A stretch of DNA of 10,797 nt from positions 1 to 10,797 of the forward strand of contig VBHI01000002.1 of the NCBI GenBank assembly GCA_005881495.1, in the 5' to 3' direction. Source of the stretch: Chloroflexota bacterium (GTDB taxonomy: Bacteria > Chloroflexota > Ktedonobacteria > Ktedonobacterales > Ktedonobacteraceae). Shown here one piece after another: positions 1 to 8,200 of this stretch. Under the pieces are notes generated by a model that worked only from the letters and a program-made list of their open reading frames with translations, did not search any database and was not told where the DNA came from. The position numbers and the translations under genes are program-made. How positions within the stretch are numbered: the stretch's first letter is position 1; each line of letters begins with the position of its first letter.

Positions 1-8
1 ACGTTTGT

Positions 9-2249
9 TCATTGCTTGCCTCCTATTTTGGCATCCTTCAGTACCTCATCCTTTGAAGCTTGTGTCGTAAATACCTCGGGCTCTCCCGCATCCATATACT
101 CTGCCAGGGCAGGCGGATGACTTTGAACCCCTACAACAGGAAGCCACCAATTCAAGTTACCGAGGAGTCGCATCGTAGCAGGAACAAGTAGAGCGCGCAC
201 GAAAGTAGCATCGAGTAAGACAGCCAGAGCCATGCCCAGGCCAAGTGCCTTGACCAGGATGACATCGGCAGTAGCAAAAGCAGCGCTCACTACAATCACA
301 ATCAAGGCCGCACTAGTGATAATGCCGCCGCTCCGTTGCAACCCCAGTGCGACGGCACGGGTGTTGTCGCCGGTTTGCCAGAAAACTTCTTGCACCCGCG
401 AGAGCAAAAACACTTCGTAGTCCATCGAGAGTCCGAACAGTGCGAAGAAGAGCAGGATAGGACTCGATGCTTCAACGAAACCGAGGGGCGTAAAGCCGAG
501 TACCTGGTGCAAAAAGCCGTTCTGGAAGATGACGACGAGCGCGCCATAACTTGCCAGGATGGAAAGCGTATTCATCAAGATAGCCTTCAGGGGCAACACG
601 AGTGACCGGAACAGGAGCAAAAGGACAAGATAGGTGGTGAGAGCCACAATCAGCACGGCCTTTGGGAAGTCCGTATAGAGAGAGTTGACGTAGTCGATAT
701 CCCCAGCCGTCCCACCATCGACAAGGACATTGATGCCACCACCAGGGGGTGAATTCCGAATTGCCTGTACCAACGCTTGTGAATGCTCATCAAGCATCCC
801 AAACTTACTGATGACCAGCATATCCATTGTATTTCCCGCAACCGATGCGTTGACAAGTGCGGACAGGTAAGGATCCGCAATCAGCTGAGGATGTGTATAG
901 AGTAGCTCATATTGGTCGAGCGTGAACCGTGGGTCTGCACTGACAATACTGTCTATCCGCGCAACACGTGGGTCAGCCTGGATGCGTTGCACATAGGCAT
1001 AGAGCTTGCGGATGTTATCAGCAGACAGGACATCACCCTTAGTCTGTACAGCTATGAGAACAGGAGTTGTCTCGCGATCATTGAAGCGCCTGGCTAACAG
1101 GTCGAATGCCGCTCGTGATGGCACATCTGCGGGAAGAATGGAGGCATCGGGTGCCGAAAAGCGCACACCTAAAAAGGGCAATCCCAATGTGATTAACAAC
1201 ACGAAGACAGGGATAAGCACCTGTACCGGGTAGCGCATCACAACGTGAGAGAGCCGGTACCAGAATCCGTGATGTTCAACCGGCCTTGATGTTGTATATG
1301 CTATAGCGGCGCTACTAGCTTCTTCACGTTTCCAAAGATGCGGGATGCGCACCGGCAAAGCGTTTATCCTCGTGCCAATGATGGCAAGAGCAGCCGGCAA
1401 CAGTGTAATCGCGGCGAGCACTGCTAAAACGGCAACGAGAATGCCACCGTACCCTACTGAATGGAGCATATTGATACGGAAGAAGGTTAACCCCAGCAGG
1501 CCAATTGAGACGGTCAGGCCTGAGAATGTTACAGCACGCCCCGCCGTGGCAACGGTAATGGTTACAGCATCGTCAACACTGCGCCCGCGGGCTAGCTCCT
1601 CGCGGAAGCGACTCACCATGAACAGTGAGTAGTCTACGCCAAGTCCGAGACCAAACAGCGTAGTGATGTTCAGTACGAAAATGGAGAGTGTTGTGAGATG
1701 CCCGAGGCCAAAGACGAGCGCCAGCGTCACGATGACAGCGCTTCCCCCCACTAAGGCGGGAAGGATTGCAGCGACGACCGAGCGAAATACGAGTAGTAGT
1801 GCAATAATGGCAAAAGGAAAAGCCAGGATTTCTGCACGACGGAGATCACGCTCACTGACCAGTTGTATGTCTGCAAAAAAGACAGGTCCACCCCCAATAT
1901 GTGTTTGCAAATCTGGAACGGCCTGTAAACGGCGCTCCAGTTCAGGCAGCAACTTCGGGGCGGTATCGGGATCAGGCTTAAGCAGTACATTCACATAAGC
2001 GGCATGGCGATCTAATGAGATCTGACGTGGATTATCGGTGAAACTTATCACACCTGAGACTTCCGGCAGCTTCTGGACGAGCAGATTAATCGCCTGTTCC
2101 GATTCGAAGTCGGGGCTAACAAAGCCGCCGGAATGCAGTACCTGGGTAGCCTGCGGAGCAAATGGCAAAGCAATCGCGATCATGACTATCCACACGCCCA
2201 CGATCAGCCAGCGAAAGCGAGTGACTATCCTGCCGAGATGAAAAAACAT
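9..2249 (-). CDS. MMPL/RND-superfamily membrane transporter
   Basis: 746-residue inner-membrane protein of the MMPL (MmpL/YdfJ-like) branch of the RND superfamily, which exports lipids, drugs or other hydrophobic compounds using the proton gradient. It shows the two-fold RND plan: TM1 at about 14-33, an extracytoplasmic domain at about 35-140, a TM2-6 bundle at about 141-293, a hydrophilic linker (300-330), TM7 at about 342-360, a second outer domain (362-528) and a TM8-12 bundle (529-697). The paired signatures are visible: GLGVDYSLFMVSR (202-214, Asp206) and GLSMDYEVFLLSR (606-618, Asp610), the likely proton-relay aspartates. Each is followed by a family-typical segment, AGRAVTFSGLTV (236-247) and RSGGIITSAALIV (639-651). 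The length is normal for the family. An AGAAAGG-like ribosome site lies 7 nt before the ATG. It is 15 nt downstream of a broken MFS efflux gene and probably shares its transcript. The substrate cannot be read from sequence. Confidence 0.93.
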   Translation of the reverse strand: MFFHLGRIVTRFRWLIVGVWIVMIAIALPFAPQATQVLHSGGFVSPDFESEQAINLLVQKLPEVSGVISFTDNPRQISLDRHAAYVNVLLKPDPDTAPKLLPELERRLQAVPDLQTHIGGGPVFFADIQLVSERDLRRAEILAFPFAIIALLLVFRSVVAAILPALVGGSAVIVTLALVFGLGHLTTLSIFVLNITTLFGLGLGVDYSLFMVSRFREELARGRSVDDAVTITVATAGRAVTFSGLTVSIGLLGLTFFRINMLHSVGYGGILVAVLAVLAAITLLPAALAIIGTRINALPVRIPHLWKREEASSAAIAYTTSRPVEHHGFWYRLSHVVMRYPVQVLIPVFVLLITLGLPFLGVRFSAPDASILPADVPSRAAFDLLARRFNDRETTPVLIAVQTKGDVLSADNIRKLYAYVQRIQADPRVARIDSIVSADPRFTLDQYELLYTHPQLIADPYLSALVNASVAGNTMDMLVISKFGMLDEHSQALVQAIRNSPPGGGINVLVDGGTAGDIDYVNSLYTDFPKAVLIVALTTYLVLLLLFRSLVLPLKAILMNTLSILASYGALVVIFQNGFLHQVLGFTPLGFVEASSPILLFFALFGLSMDYEVFLLSRVQEVFWQTGDNTRAVALGLQRSGGIITSAALIVIVVSAAFATADVILVKALGLGMALAVLLDATFVRALLVPATMRLLGNLNWWLPVVGVQSHPPALAEYMDAGEPEVFTTQASKDEVLKDAKIGGKQ

Positions 2250-2264
2250 GCCAGGACCTTTCTT

Positions 2265-3418
2265 TTAGGAACGATCTCGTGCAGTAGAGGCTAGTTGAAC
2301 ATCAGGTGTGGAATGCGTATGGGCTACCTCATGCTTGCTTGAAAGTGCAGGTAACGCGATCAATGCTGCCAGTACAACGAGCACACTACCAAGGATGAAA
2401 GGCGCGCCAGGGCCTCCAATCGCGAAGATGCTTCCTGCAGCCAGTGGACCTATTACTCGTCCCAGCCCTGCGGCACCTTGTGCAAGACCCAGCGTTTCGC
2501 CTTGCTTCGTGGGTGGGCTGGCAAATGAGAGGAGTGCCGATACCATTGGCGTCACGGCTCCATCGCTTATACTAACTATGCCAAGGGCGACCAACAACAG
2601 CGCCAGGTTCGTACTCCATGAGAGTAATGCCAGCCCGGCAGCAAGCATTACTAAACCAGCAATCAACAGGCTACGTTCACCCCAACGCTTGACGAGTTGC
2701 CCGACCAGACCACCCTGCATGAGCACAATAACAACTCCTGCATACGTGAAGACGTACCCATTTTGTATAGCTTTCCAGCCAAAGGCATGCTGTGTAAACA
2801 GTGGAAAGACTGCCTCCATGGCAGTAAAGGCAACTGTGAAAAGCAAGTTAATAACCATCAATCGTGCCACTGCTGGATTCCGCAGTACCCGCCTCCATCC
2901 AGCAAGTACGACTCCCATGCCTTGAGAGGTGAAAGGAACTGTAGTGCAAGCAGTTTCCCTACGGCGTGTTTCCGGCAGGAAGCGCAGTACGAGCAGGGCA
3001 TTGGCAAGTGCAACGAGCATTGCAACCCAGAAGGGTACGGCTGGCCCAAGAGGTGCTAATAAGCCTCCCAGGGCTGGCCCAACCACGAATCCCAACCCGA
3101 TAGCTGCATGAATCGTGCAATTAATAAGATTGCAAGTGAACCGGCCAGCGCCGAGAGCGCCAATGAAAGCGCCTCTATCAACAGCGAAGCGAGGATGACT
3201 GGTCGGCGACCGTACCGGTCAGAAAGGGTTCCCAGCACTGGCGTGAAGAAAAACTGCGCCAGAGCGTATATAGTAAGAACCAGTCCGACTCCGACAGCCC
3301 CTGCCCCCAGTCTCTCCGCCCAGAATGGGAGCAAGGGGAGGACGATACCAAAGCCTGCAAAGTCAATAAAAATGGTCAGCGCCATTAAGTATACTGGTGA
3401 ACGTCTCGTTCGATTCAT
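2265..3418 (-). pseudogene. MFS drug/H+ antiporter (DHA1/TetA-like), internal deletion plus frameshift
   Basis: Remains of a 12-TM major facilitator efflux pump. The 5' part (3418 to about 3110) encodes TM1 (FIDFAGFGIVLPLLPFW, residues 17-33), TM2, motif A GTLSDRYGRRP (63-73), TM3 and the start of TM4 ending LLIARF. The reading frame then runs out after an unrelated tail (stop at 3056). The remainder continues in another frame from about 3110 to 2265, beginning AAIGLGFVVGPALGG (motif C in TM5) and covering TM5-12. In TetA-type pumps about 38 residues separate the motif-B arginine from the GLG of TM5; here only about 6 remain. So roughly 30 codons (the rest of TM4 and the 4-5 loop) are missing and the frame is broken. 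This is a real deletion rather than a one-base sequencing error. The downstream part could only start from an internal TTG at 3095 with no proper ribosome site, so a functional pump is unlikely. It lies 80 nt after cydB and 15 nt before the MMPL gene. Confidence 0.85.
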
Positions 3419-3498
3419 AACGTATGCACCTATCCGTGCTTTTCAAAACTGCGTGCCTGGCGTGCATGCCACAAGCATACAAACCGCACATAAAAAGT

Positions 3499-4548
3499 TT
3501 AGCGTTGTGTGGATGCTGGCTCTACCGCTTTCTCCTGAACGTTCAGTGCAGGATGCTTGCCTTTGAAGACATGAAAAAGCAACCAGAGCGAGGGCAAGAG
3601 CAAAGCCATACCAATACTAGTGCCAATAAGCAACGCCAGCAGTGTGGAAGGAGGACTGGCAGCATTGCTTATTGTCACATCAACCGGGACCAGGTAAGGA
3701 AATTGCGACAATCCCCAGGAAGCAAAAATGAAGGCCGTTACGGTAAAGGCCAGAACACGAGCCAGGCGATAGCGCCTCAGTAATAACGAGGCGGCGGCTC
3801 CCAGTCCGATCAGCGCAGTAGCAATGATGAGGGGAAGAGCGTGATCGAGCGCGCCGTGCCACAAAAGTGGAGCCTGGAACGGTGACAGGATGAAGGCAAC
3901 GACATCCAGTGCCAGCGTTATTGCGCCCGCGATAATGGCACGGCGACGAAACGCCTCCACCAGTTCAGGCTCATTGCTGTTCTGAGCCTCTACTATTAGA
4001 TTAACGGCCGCGAGAACGGCGCAGAGCGAGAGCGCTAAAGCGCCGATAGTCAGTGCGAAAGGTGTCGTCCAGCCGGCCAATAGATCGGTCTGAACAACAC
4101 CTCCCTGGACGCGAACCTGGCCGCTGGCCACTGCCGCAGCGGCTGCACCAAAGAAGAAAGGTGTTATGGTGCTGGCGGTACTGAACACGCGGCCCCAGAT
4201 CCTACGCGAGGTCGTGGCATCATCAGCCTGGCCACGAAACATAAAGGCTGCTCCACGCATCACGATGCCTATCACCGCCAGGGTGAAGGGCACAAAGAGC
4301 GCTATTGAGAGTACTGAAAAGGCTAATGGGAAGGACGTGAAGAGTCCCACGATCAAGAATATCAGCCAGACGTGATTCGCCTCCCAGACTGGCCCTAATG
4401 CCTGCCCGATCAAACGGCGTTGACGTTCTGCCTGGGGACCAAAGGCAAAGAAGTCCCAGATGCCGCCCCCAAAGTCCGCCCCACCAAGTACAGCATAGAC
4501 GATCAGCGAAAGCCAGAGGATAATCAGTATAGTGTAGGTTAATGTCAT
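3499..4548 (-). CDS. cydB: Cytochrome bd ubiquinol oxidase subunit II
   Basis: 349-residue polytopic membrane protein, the non-catalytic partner of CydA in the bd-type quinol:O2 oxidoreductase, which reduces oxygen to water without pumping protons and has high oxygen affinity. Seen in the sequence: N-terminal TM1 leading into GGADFGGGIWD (22-32), the conserved GPVWEANHVWLI block (52-63), RGAAFMFR (98-105), and further hydrophobic segments to about residue 330, consistent with the 8-9 TM CydB fold. The length is slightly below the E. coli protein and similar to the short CydB/CioB forms found with short-Q-loop CydA. Its ATG overlaps the cydA stop as ATGA, implying translational coupling and 1:1 production. 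No cydX-like small ORF and no cydCD assembly transporter genes are seen next to it in this window. Confidence 0.95.
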   Translation of the reverse strand: MTLTYTILIILWLSLIVYAVLGGADFGGGIWDFFAFGPQAERQRRLIGQALGPVWEANHVWLIFLIVGLFTSFPLAFSVLSIALFVPFTLAVIGIVMRGAAFMFRGQADDATTSRRIWGRVFSTASTITPFFFGAAAAAVASGQVRVQGGVVQTDLLAGWTTPFALTIGALALSLCAVLAAVNLIVEAQNSNEPELVEAFRRRAIIAGAITLALDVVAFILSPFQAPLLWHGALDHALPLIIATALIGLGAAASLLLRRYRLARVLAFTVTAFIFASWGLSQFPYLVPVDVTISNAASPPSTLLALLIGTSIGMALLLPSLWLLFHVFKGKHPALNVQEKAVEPASTQR

Positions 4549-5900
4549 TTCGGGCCGCCCCTTTCTTCACTGCTACTACTCACGAGTACAGGCCACTCCT
4601 GCTTGGGCAGCGGTGAACGCGCCAGGTGCAGCAGCAGCACGGTCAAGGTGATCGCCAGCACCACGTAGATGCCGGAGAAAATCGCAAAGCTGATATTCAG
4701 TCCTGGAGCGGTCGTTACCGCATTCTGTGTGCGCAAGAAGTTATAGATGACCCACGGTTGTCGTCCCAGTTCGGTGACCATCCAGCCAAGTTCTATCGCA
4801 ACGAAGGAAAGCGGGCCGGCCAGGACGATCCCCCACAGCAACAGACGATTCTCAGGTACAACCCGTTTGCGCCTGAAGTAGAGCAACCAGAACACTCCTC
4901 CGATGAGCAATGCGAAGAAACCGCTGCCAACCATGCCATCAAAGGAGGGATGGACAAACGTAGGATCAGGCCGATCTTGAGGTGCATAAGCGTCAAGCCC
5001 GAGAATGGTTGCATTAGGATTCTCATGAGCCAGGATGCTCAACCCATCAGGAATTTCAATGGCATACAGAACCTGGCCCGTCTTGACGTCAACAATACCA
5101 CCGACCTTGATAGGGGCGCCTTTCTGTGTATGGAAAACCCCCTCCATCGCTGCTAACTTTGCAGGTTGGAGATCCGCAAGTGAACGGGCACTCAGATCAC
5201 CGCTGAAAATCTGGAAGGGGATAGCGATTGCGCCCAGCGCCATTGCCAGCACGAGTCCCTTCCGGTAGTACGATTCGCGCTTGCCTCTCAGTATCTGTAT
5301 GGCGTAGATAGCGGCAACGCCGAAGCCGGTTGCCACATAGGCCGCCAGGAGCATATGGGTCGTCTCATACGGAGTGCTCGGATTCAAGATAGCCTGTAAG
5401 GGATTGATACCTGTCACCTGCCCATGTGTAATCTGGAAACCGGTTGGCGTATTCATCCAGGAGTTGGCGCTGACGATGAACCACGCCGAAGCAGCTCCAC
5501 TGATCCAGAGAGGAAAGGAGCAGAGCCAGTGCGCGCGCGGCGAGAGACGCTCCCAACCATACAAGTAGAGACCCAGAAAGATCGCCTCTATAAAGAAGGC
5601 GAAACCCTCCATGGCAAAAGGTAAGCCGATGATAGAGCCGGAAAACTTGGTAAAGGTCGGCCAGAGCAGGCCGATTTCAAACGAGAGAATGGTGCCGGAA
5701 ACCGCGCCGATGGCGAAGAGCAGAGCAAAGGCTTTCGTCCAGCGGCGGGTAAGCGTCATCCAGGTAGCATCTTTGCGCCAGAGGGCAAGACCTTCGGCAA
5801 TACACAGCAGCAGTGGCAGTCCAACTCCCAGGGAAGCAAAGATGATATGGAAAGCGAGCGATGTGCCCATCTGAGCCCGCGCAGCTAATAGATCGGACAT
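4545..5900 (-). CDS. cydA: Cytochrome bd ubiquinol oxidase subunit I
   Basis: 451-residue catalytic subunit carrying the three haems (b558, b595, d) and the quinol site. Family ligands can be placed: His18 (haem b595/d side), His182 in TTHMLL and Met374 in GWMVTELGRQPW (haem b558), and Glu98/Glu105 in MEGFAFFIE (proton path). The quinol-binding Q loop follows TM5, with Lys248 and Glu253 in PAKLAAMEG at the same spacing as E. coli Lys252/Glu257. NSWMNTPTGF (146-155) and GRQPW (379-383) are signature motifs. The Q loop lacks the long C-terminal insertion, so this is the short (S-type, as in Bacillus and CioA) form. An AAAGGAG ribosome site 8 nt before the ATG fixes the start. The gene begins 27 nt after the sigma-factor stop and overlaps cydB by 4 nt. 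Sensitivity to cyanide cannot be inferred. Confidence 0.96.
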   Translation of the reverse strand: MSDLLAARAQMGTSLAFHIIFASLGVGLPLLLCIAEGLALWRKDATWMTLTRRWTKAFALLFAIGAVSGTILSFEIGLLWPTFTKFSGSIIGLPFAMEGFAFFIEAIFLGLYLYGWERLSPRAHWLCSFPLWISGAASAWFIVSANSWMNTPTGFQITHGQVTGINPLQAILNPSTPYETTHMLLAAYVATGFGVAAIYAIQILRGKRESYYRKGLVLAMALGAIAIPFQIFSGDLSARSLADLQPAKLAAMEGVFHTQKGAPIKVGGIVDVKTGQVLYAIEIPDGLSILAHENPNATILGLDAYAPQDRPDPTFVHPSFDGMVGSGFFALLIGGVFWLLYFRRKRVVPENRLLLWGIVLAGPLSFVAIELGWMVTELGRQPWVIYNFLRTQNAVTTAPGLNISFAIFSGIYVVLAITLTVLLLHLARSPLPKQEWPVLVSSSSEERGGPK

Positions 5901-5927
5901 GTAGAATTCTCCTTTATGTACATGAGA

Positions 5928-7034
5928 TTAGTGATATCCAACGTGGGAACGTATTTTCTTCAGAGCTACCGTTTCGAGCTGGCGCACACGCTCGCGCGAT
6001 ATGCCCAGTTCTTTCCCGACTTCGAGCAATGTGCGGCTCCGGCCATCGCCGATACCGTAACGCAGGGTCATGACCGCACGTTCACGCGGGGTAAGCGGCA
6101 CCAGCGCTCGATGCAGTTCTTCTCCGAGGAGATGATTTGAGGCAGTTTCAGAGAGAGAAGAAGTCTCAGTATCTTCAAGTGTGTCAGCTAGCGTGTAACG
6201 GGCTTCATCGTCTACAGGCGCATCAAGAGAAACCGGTTGGTCAATGATGCCGAGCAGATTGATAACCTCGTCCAGGTCCAGATTACAAGCCTCAGCTATT
6301 TGTTCAGGCAGGGGATCAAGACCGTTCGCTTGTGAAAGCTGTGCTGCGACACGTCTAACTTTGCGTAAACGCGTTGCCACATGCTCTGGTAGGTGAATCA
6401 AGCGTGACTGATCGCCAGCAGCACGGCTCACGGCCTGGCGAATCCACCAGGTGGCATAGGTACCAAAACGACAGCCGCGCCGGTAGTCAAATTTCTCTGC
6501 TGCGCGCATCAACCCCAGGTTTCCCTCCTGGATGAGATCTATGAGAGGGACGCCGGTACTCATGTATCGACGCGCGATAGTAATGACCAGGCGCAAATTT
6601 GACTCGATTAGCTTGCGACGCGCTAGTTCATTTCCAGCGGCGATCTGCCGCGCTAGATCAATCTCCTCATCAGGTGTGAGAAGACCAAGTCCACGAATGT
6701 CACGCAGGTAGCTATAAAAAGAATCTTCAGAGCCTATAGCCTGCCGGGTGGTGGCTGCGCGAGTATGATGCGAGCGCGTGGGAAGCTCCTCTGGTACGTC
6801 GGACTCGCTGCTCTCTACCACGTCATCCAGTTCGTCAAGTAACGAATCATGTGCCCCCTTTAACAGCAGCTCCATCTCAACGAGCGGTTTCGTAGTACGC
6901 TTCGAAGCAGTTTTGGTCAGCAGCGCATGCATATCTACTTCAACAATTGCTTCAATGGTGGGAAACATTGCTGTGGTAGCAAGTGTCGACAATAACGTCT
7001 CATATACATCACCCATAGGATTGACTATTGCCAT
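5928..7034 (-). CDS. RNA polymerase sigma-70 family factor (primary-like, group 2)
   Basis: 368-residue sigma factor that directs RNA polymerase to promoters. Residues 1-100 are not conserved and include an acidic stretch (63-85); they do not look like a canonical region 1.1. Region 1.2 lies at 104-136 and region 2 at 137-207, with [25 protein letters not shown] and the promoter-melting/-10 helix [12 protein letters not shown] (193-204). Region 3 spans about 215-290 and region 4 about 305-366, with the helix-turn-helix [19 protein letters not shown] (336-354). The -35 contacts of RpoD (Arg584, Glu585, Arg588) match Arg347, Glu348 and Arg351. The -10 contact Gln437 matches Gln200, while Thr440 is replaced by Ser203. 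It should therefore read near-consensus promoters. The start has AAGGGAG 9 nt upstream. The size and the missing region 1.1 suggest an alternative (group 2) factor rather than the housekeeping one. It is placed 85 nt after a membrane-protein gene and 27 nt before cydA. Confidence 0.9.
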   Translation of the reverse strand: MAIVNPMGDVYETLLSTLATTAMFPTIEAIVEVDMHALLTKTASKRTTKPLVEMELLLKGAHDSLLDELDDVVESSESDVPEELPTRSHHTRAATTRQAIGSEDSFYSYLRDIRGLGLLTPDEEIDLARQIAAGNELARRKLIESNLRLVITIARRYMSTGVPLIDLIQEGNLGLMRAAEKFDYRRGCRFGTYATWWIRQAVSRAAGDQSRLIHLPEHVATRLRKVRRVAAQLSQANGLDPLPEQIAEACNLDLDEVINLLGIIDQPVSLDAPVDDEARYTLADTLEDTETSSLSETASNHLLGEELHRALVPLTPRERAVMTLRYGIGDGRSRTLLEVGKELGISRERVRQLETVALKKIRSHVGYH

Positions 7035-7119
7035 AATTCCACACTCCCTTCGGAAAACCTCCGCTTCTGGTGACTTTCAAGCCGAGCCGATCCTGAGCGG
7101 TTGATCCGCTCTACACTCG

Positions 7120-7752
7120 TTATTTCTTTGGTATTTTGAATCTCTTGCATATTTCTTTTCGCCTGCCGTCCTCTTTCGCAGAATGTACTGCTATACTCCC
7201 ATGATGAACATTTGTTTTCATACGCTCCGCCAGGTATGTTCTCCCGCTCGCAGCCAGAGAAACCAGTCCAAGCGCAAAGAGGCCAAATCCAGGGAGCCAG
7301 AGGGAAAGCGCGAAAGGAACCACAGTAGATGGAATGAGATGTATGGCTTGCAGATATTCGGTGACTCCCACCCCCACAACAAAGAATCCCGGTGTCAGTG
7401 CCCCCGCGCTTATATAGCCGCAGCGGGCCATCCATGCAATGCCGAGCAGCCCCAGGCCAATAGCAAGAAGATGAGCGGTGAGGACCTGGCTTTCCGGAAT
7501 AGAGTGCCGAAACATGAGGAAGGTCGCCACTCCCAGCGAAGTCATCAACCAACCTGCCGAGAGAAAGCGTCTGGGGTTGAGGAGTCCAACGACAAGCATT
7601 CCAAGGCCAAGGAGCAACACCCCTATGGAAAATGAATTAAACATGCCTAGCCAGGCAAGCGTAAGGAAGACGAATCCAAGCAGGAGCAATACATAGGCCT
7701 GCCGGTAATTATTGGAGTGAGCGCTAGCATGCATAGAAAACAGATGTTGCAT
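7120..7752 (-). CDS. Six-TM membrane protein of unknown function
   Basis: 210-residue very hydrophobic protein that I do not recognise. Hydrophobic segments at about 20-36, 42-58, 64-81, 91-108, 114-131 and 141-168 predict six helices, with a short polar N-terminus and a basic C-terminal tail (171-210, many Lys/Arg/His) that would be cytoplasmic. NPRRF (59-63) between TM2 and TM3 is a likely cytoplasmic loop. No catalytic motif, signal peptide or soluble domain is visible. The ATG at 7752 is preceded by AAAGGGA about 9 nt upstream and by a candidate -10 box. It is the first gene of the minus-strand block and lies 85 nt before the sigma-factor gene, so the two may be co-transcribed. Whether it acts on the sigma factor, for example as a membrane sensor, is only a guess: it has no recognisable anti-sigma domain. 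Confidence 0.75.
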   Translation of the reverse strand: MQHLFSMHASAHSNNYRQAYVLLLLGFVFLTLAWLGMFNSFSIGVLLLGLGMLVVGLLNPRRFLSAGWLMTSLGVATFLMFRHSIPESQVLTAHLLAIGLGLLGIAWMARCGYISAGALTPGFFVVGVGVTEYLQAIHLIPSTVVPFALSLWLPGFGLFALGLVSLAASGRTYLAERMKTNVHHGSIAVHSAKEDGRRKEICKRFKIPKK

Positions 7753-7795
7753 AAGTATATCCCTTTTTTTCCAGAATTAGTTTAGAGCATTTTTT

Positions 7796-7823
7796 GTTAT
7801 AGTGGCTGTTCGTCCGGGATGAA
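7796..7823 (-). promoter_or_regulatory. Candidate promoter for the leftward membrane-protein/sigma/cydAB block
   Basis: On the minus strand a good -10 box, TATAAC (7801-7796), follows a weak -35, TTCATC (7823-7818), after a 16-nt spacer. The 5' leader to the ATG at 7752 would be about 40 nt. Only the -10 is convincing; the -35 matches consensus at three positions. The assignment rests on position in the divergent intergenic region and is tentative. Confidence 0.28.
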
Positions 7824-8133
7824 GCTAGAACATACGCAAGTGCTCTCACTCCAATAAGTGATATACCTCAATGGGTGTAGAAAAACATCGACAGAAATGT
7901 CTAATTCCTTCTCCTGATTGCTCTGGGTATCCATTAGACAGAATTACCTAGCTGTTGTGATCGTATGGCTCTTCCGCTTGGCAGAGGGAAGGCCGACAAG
8001 AATGAGAGAAGTAATCTGAAGACTTGGACTACTTCTCCAACTGTTTGCCATCATAGTTGGCTCAGACACACATTTGCTCCAGACGGTAAGAAGTTGTAAC
8101 CTGCTGCGAATATAACCTTAGGATGGGAGTTCT

Positions 8134-8149
8134 GATGAGATCGCTCATC
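8134..8149 (+). promoter_or_regulatory. Small inverted repeat in the lipoprotein leader
   Basis: GATGAG-ATCG-CTCATC forms a perfect 6-bp stem with a 4-nt loop, 51 nt before the lipoprotein ATG and 17 nt after the TATAAC candidate -10. It could be a leader hairpin or an operator half-site pair. It is short enough to be chance, and no T-run follows, so it is not a terminator. Confidence 0.25.
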
Positions 8150-8200
8150 TGATAGGAGACTTTTGTTCCGATGATAGACACAAATTAGGGAGAATATTGA

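Larger units (their letters stand above)
7753..8200. other. 448-nt intergenic region between divergent genes
   Basis: No credible coding frame on either strand. The left side carries a T7 run (7764-7770, opposite the A-rich ribosome-site region of the leftward gene) and the candidate leftward promoter. A TATAAC at 8111-8116 could be a -10 for the rightward lipoprotein gene, but no -35 is found at proper spacing. A small hairpin sits at 8134-8149. The rest (about 7830-8090) shows nothing I can interpret. The length is larger than needed for two promoters, so an unrecognised small RNA or a decayed gene is possible. Confidence 0.5.

Noticed and set aside
2308..2925. 205-residue plus-strand frame inside the MFS pseudogene
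   Set aside because: It is the antisense shadow of the MFS coding strand; the opposite strand shows clear TM segments and MFS motifs.
3419..3498. Terminator or promoter between cydB and the MFS pseudogene
   Set aside because: The 80-nt gap has GC-rich alternating words (GCGTGC, GCATGC) but no stem longer than about 4 bp with a T-run and no paired promoter boxes.
7095..7111. GAGCGG-TTGAT-CCGCTC dyad between the 6-TM and sigma genes as a terminator
   Set aside because: Only a 6-bp stem with no T-run on the minus strand; it would not stop transcription, so it was not listed as a feature.
7025..7552. 175-residue minus-strand frame spanning the end of the 6-TM gene
   Set aside because: It overlaps the 6-TM protein gene in another frame, is Cys/Ser/Gly-rich with no recognisable domain, and extends past the sigma start without a supporting ribosome site.
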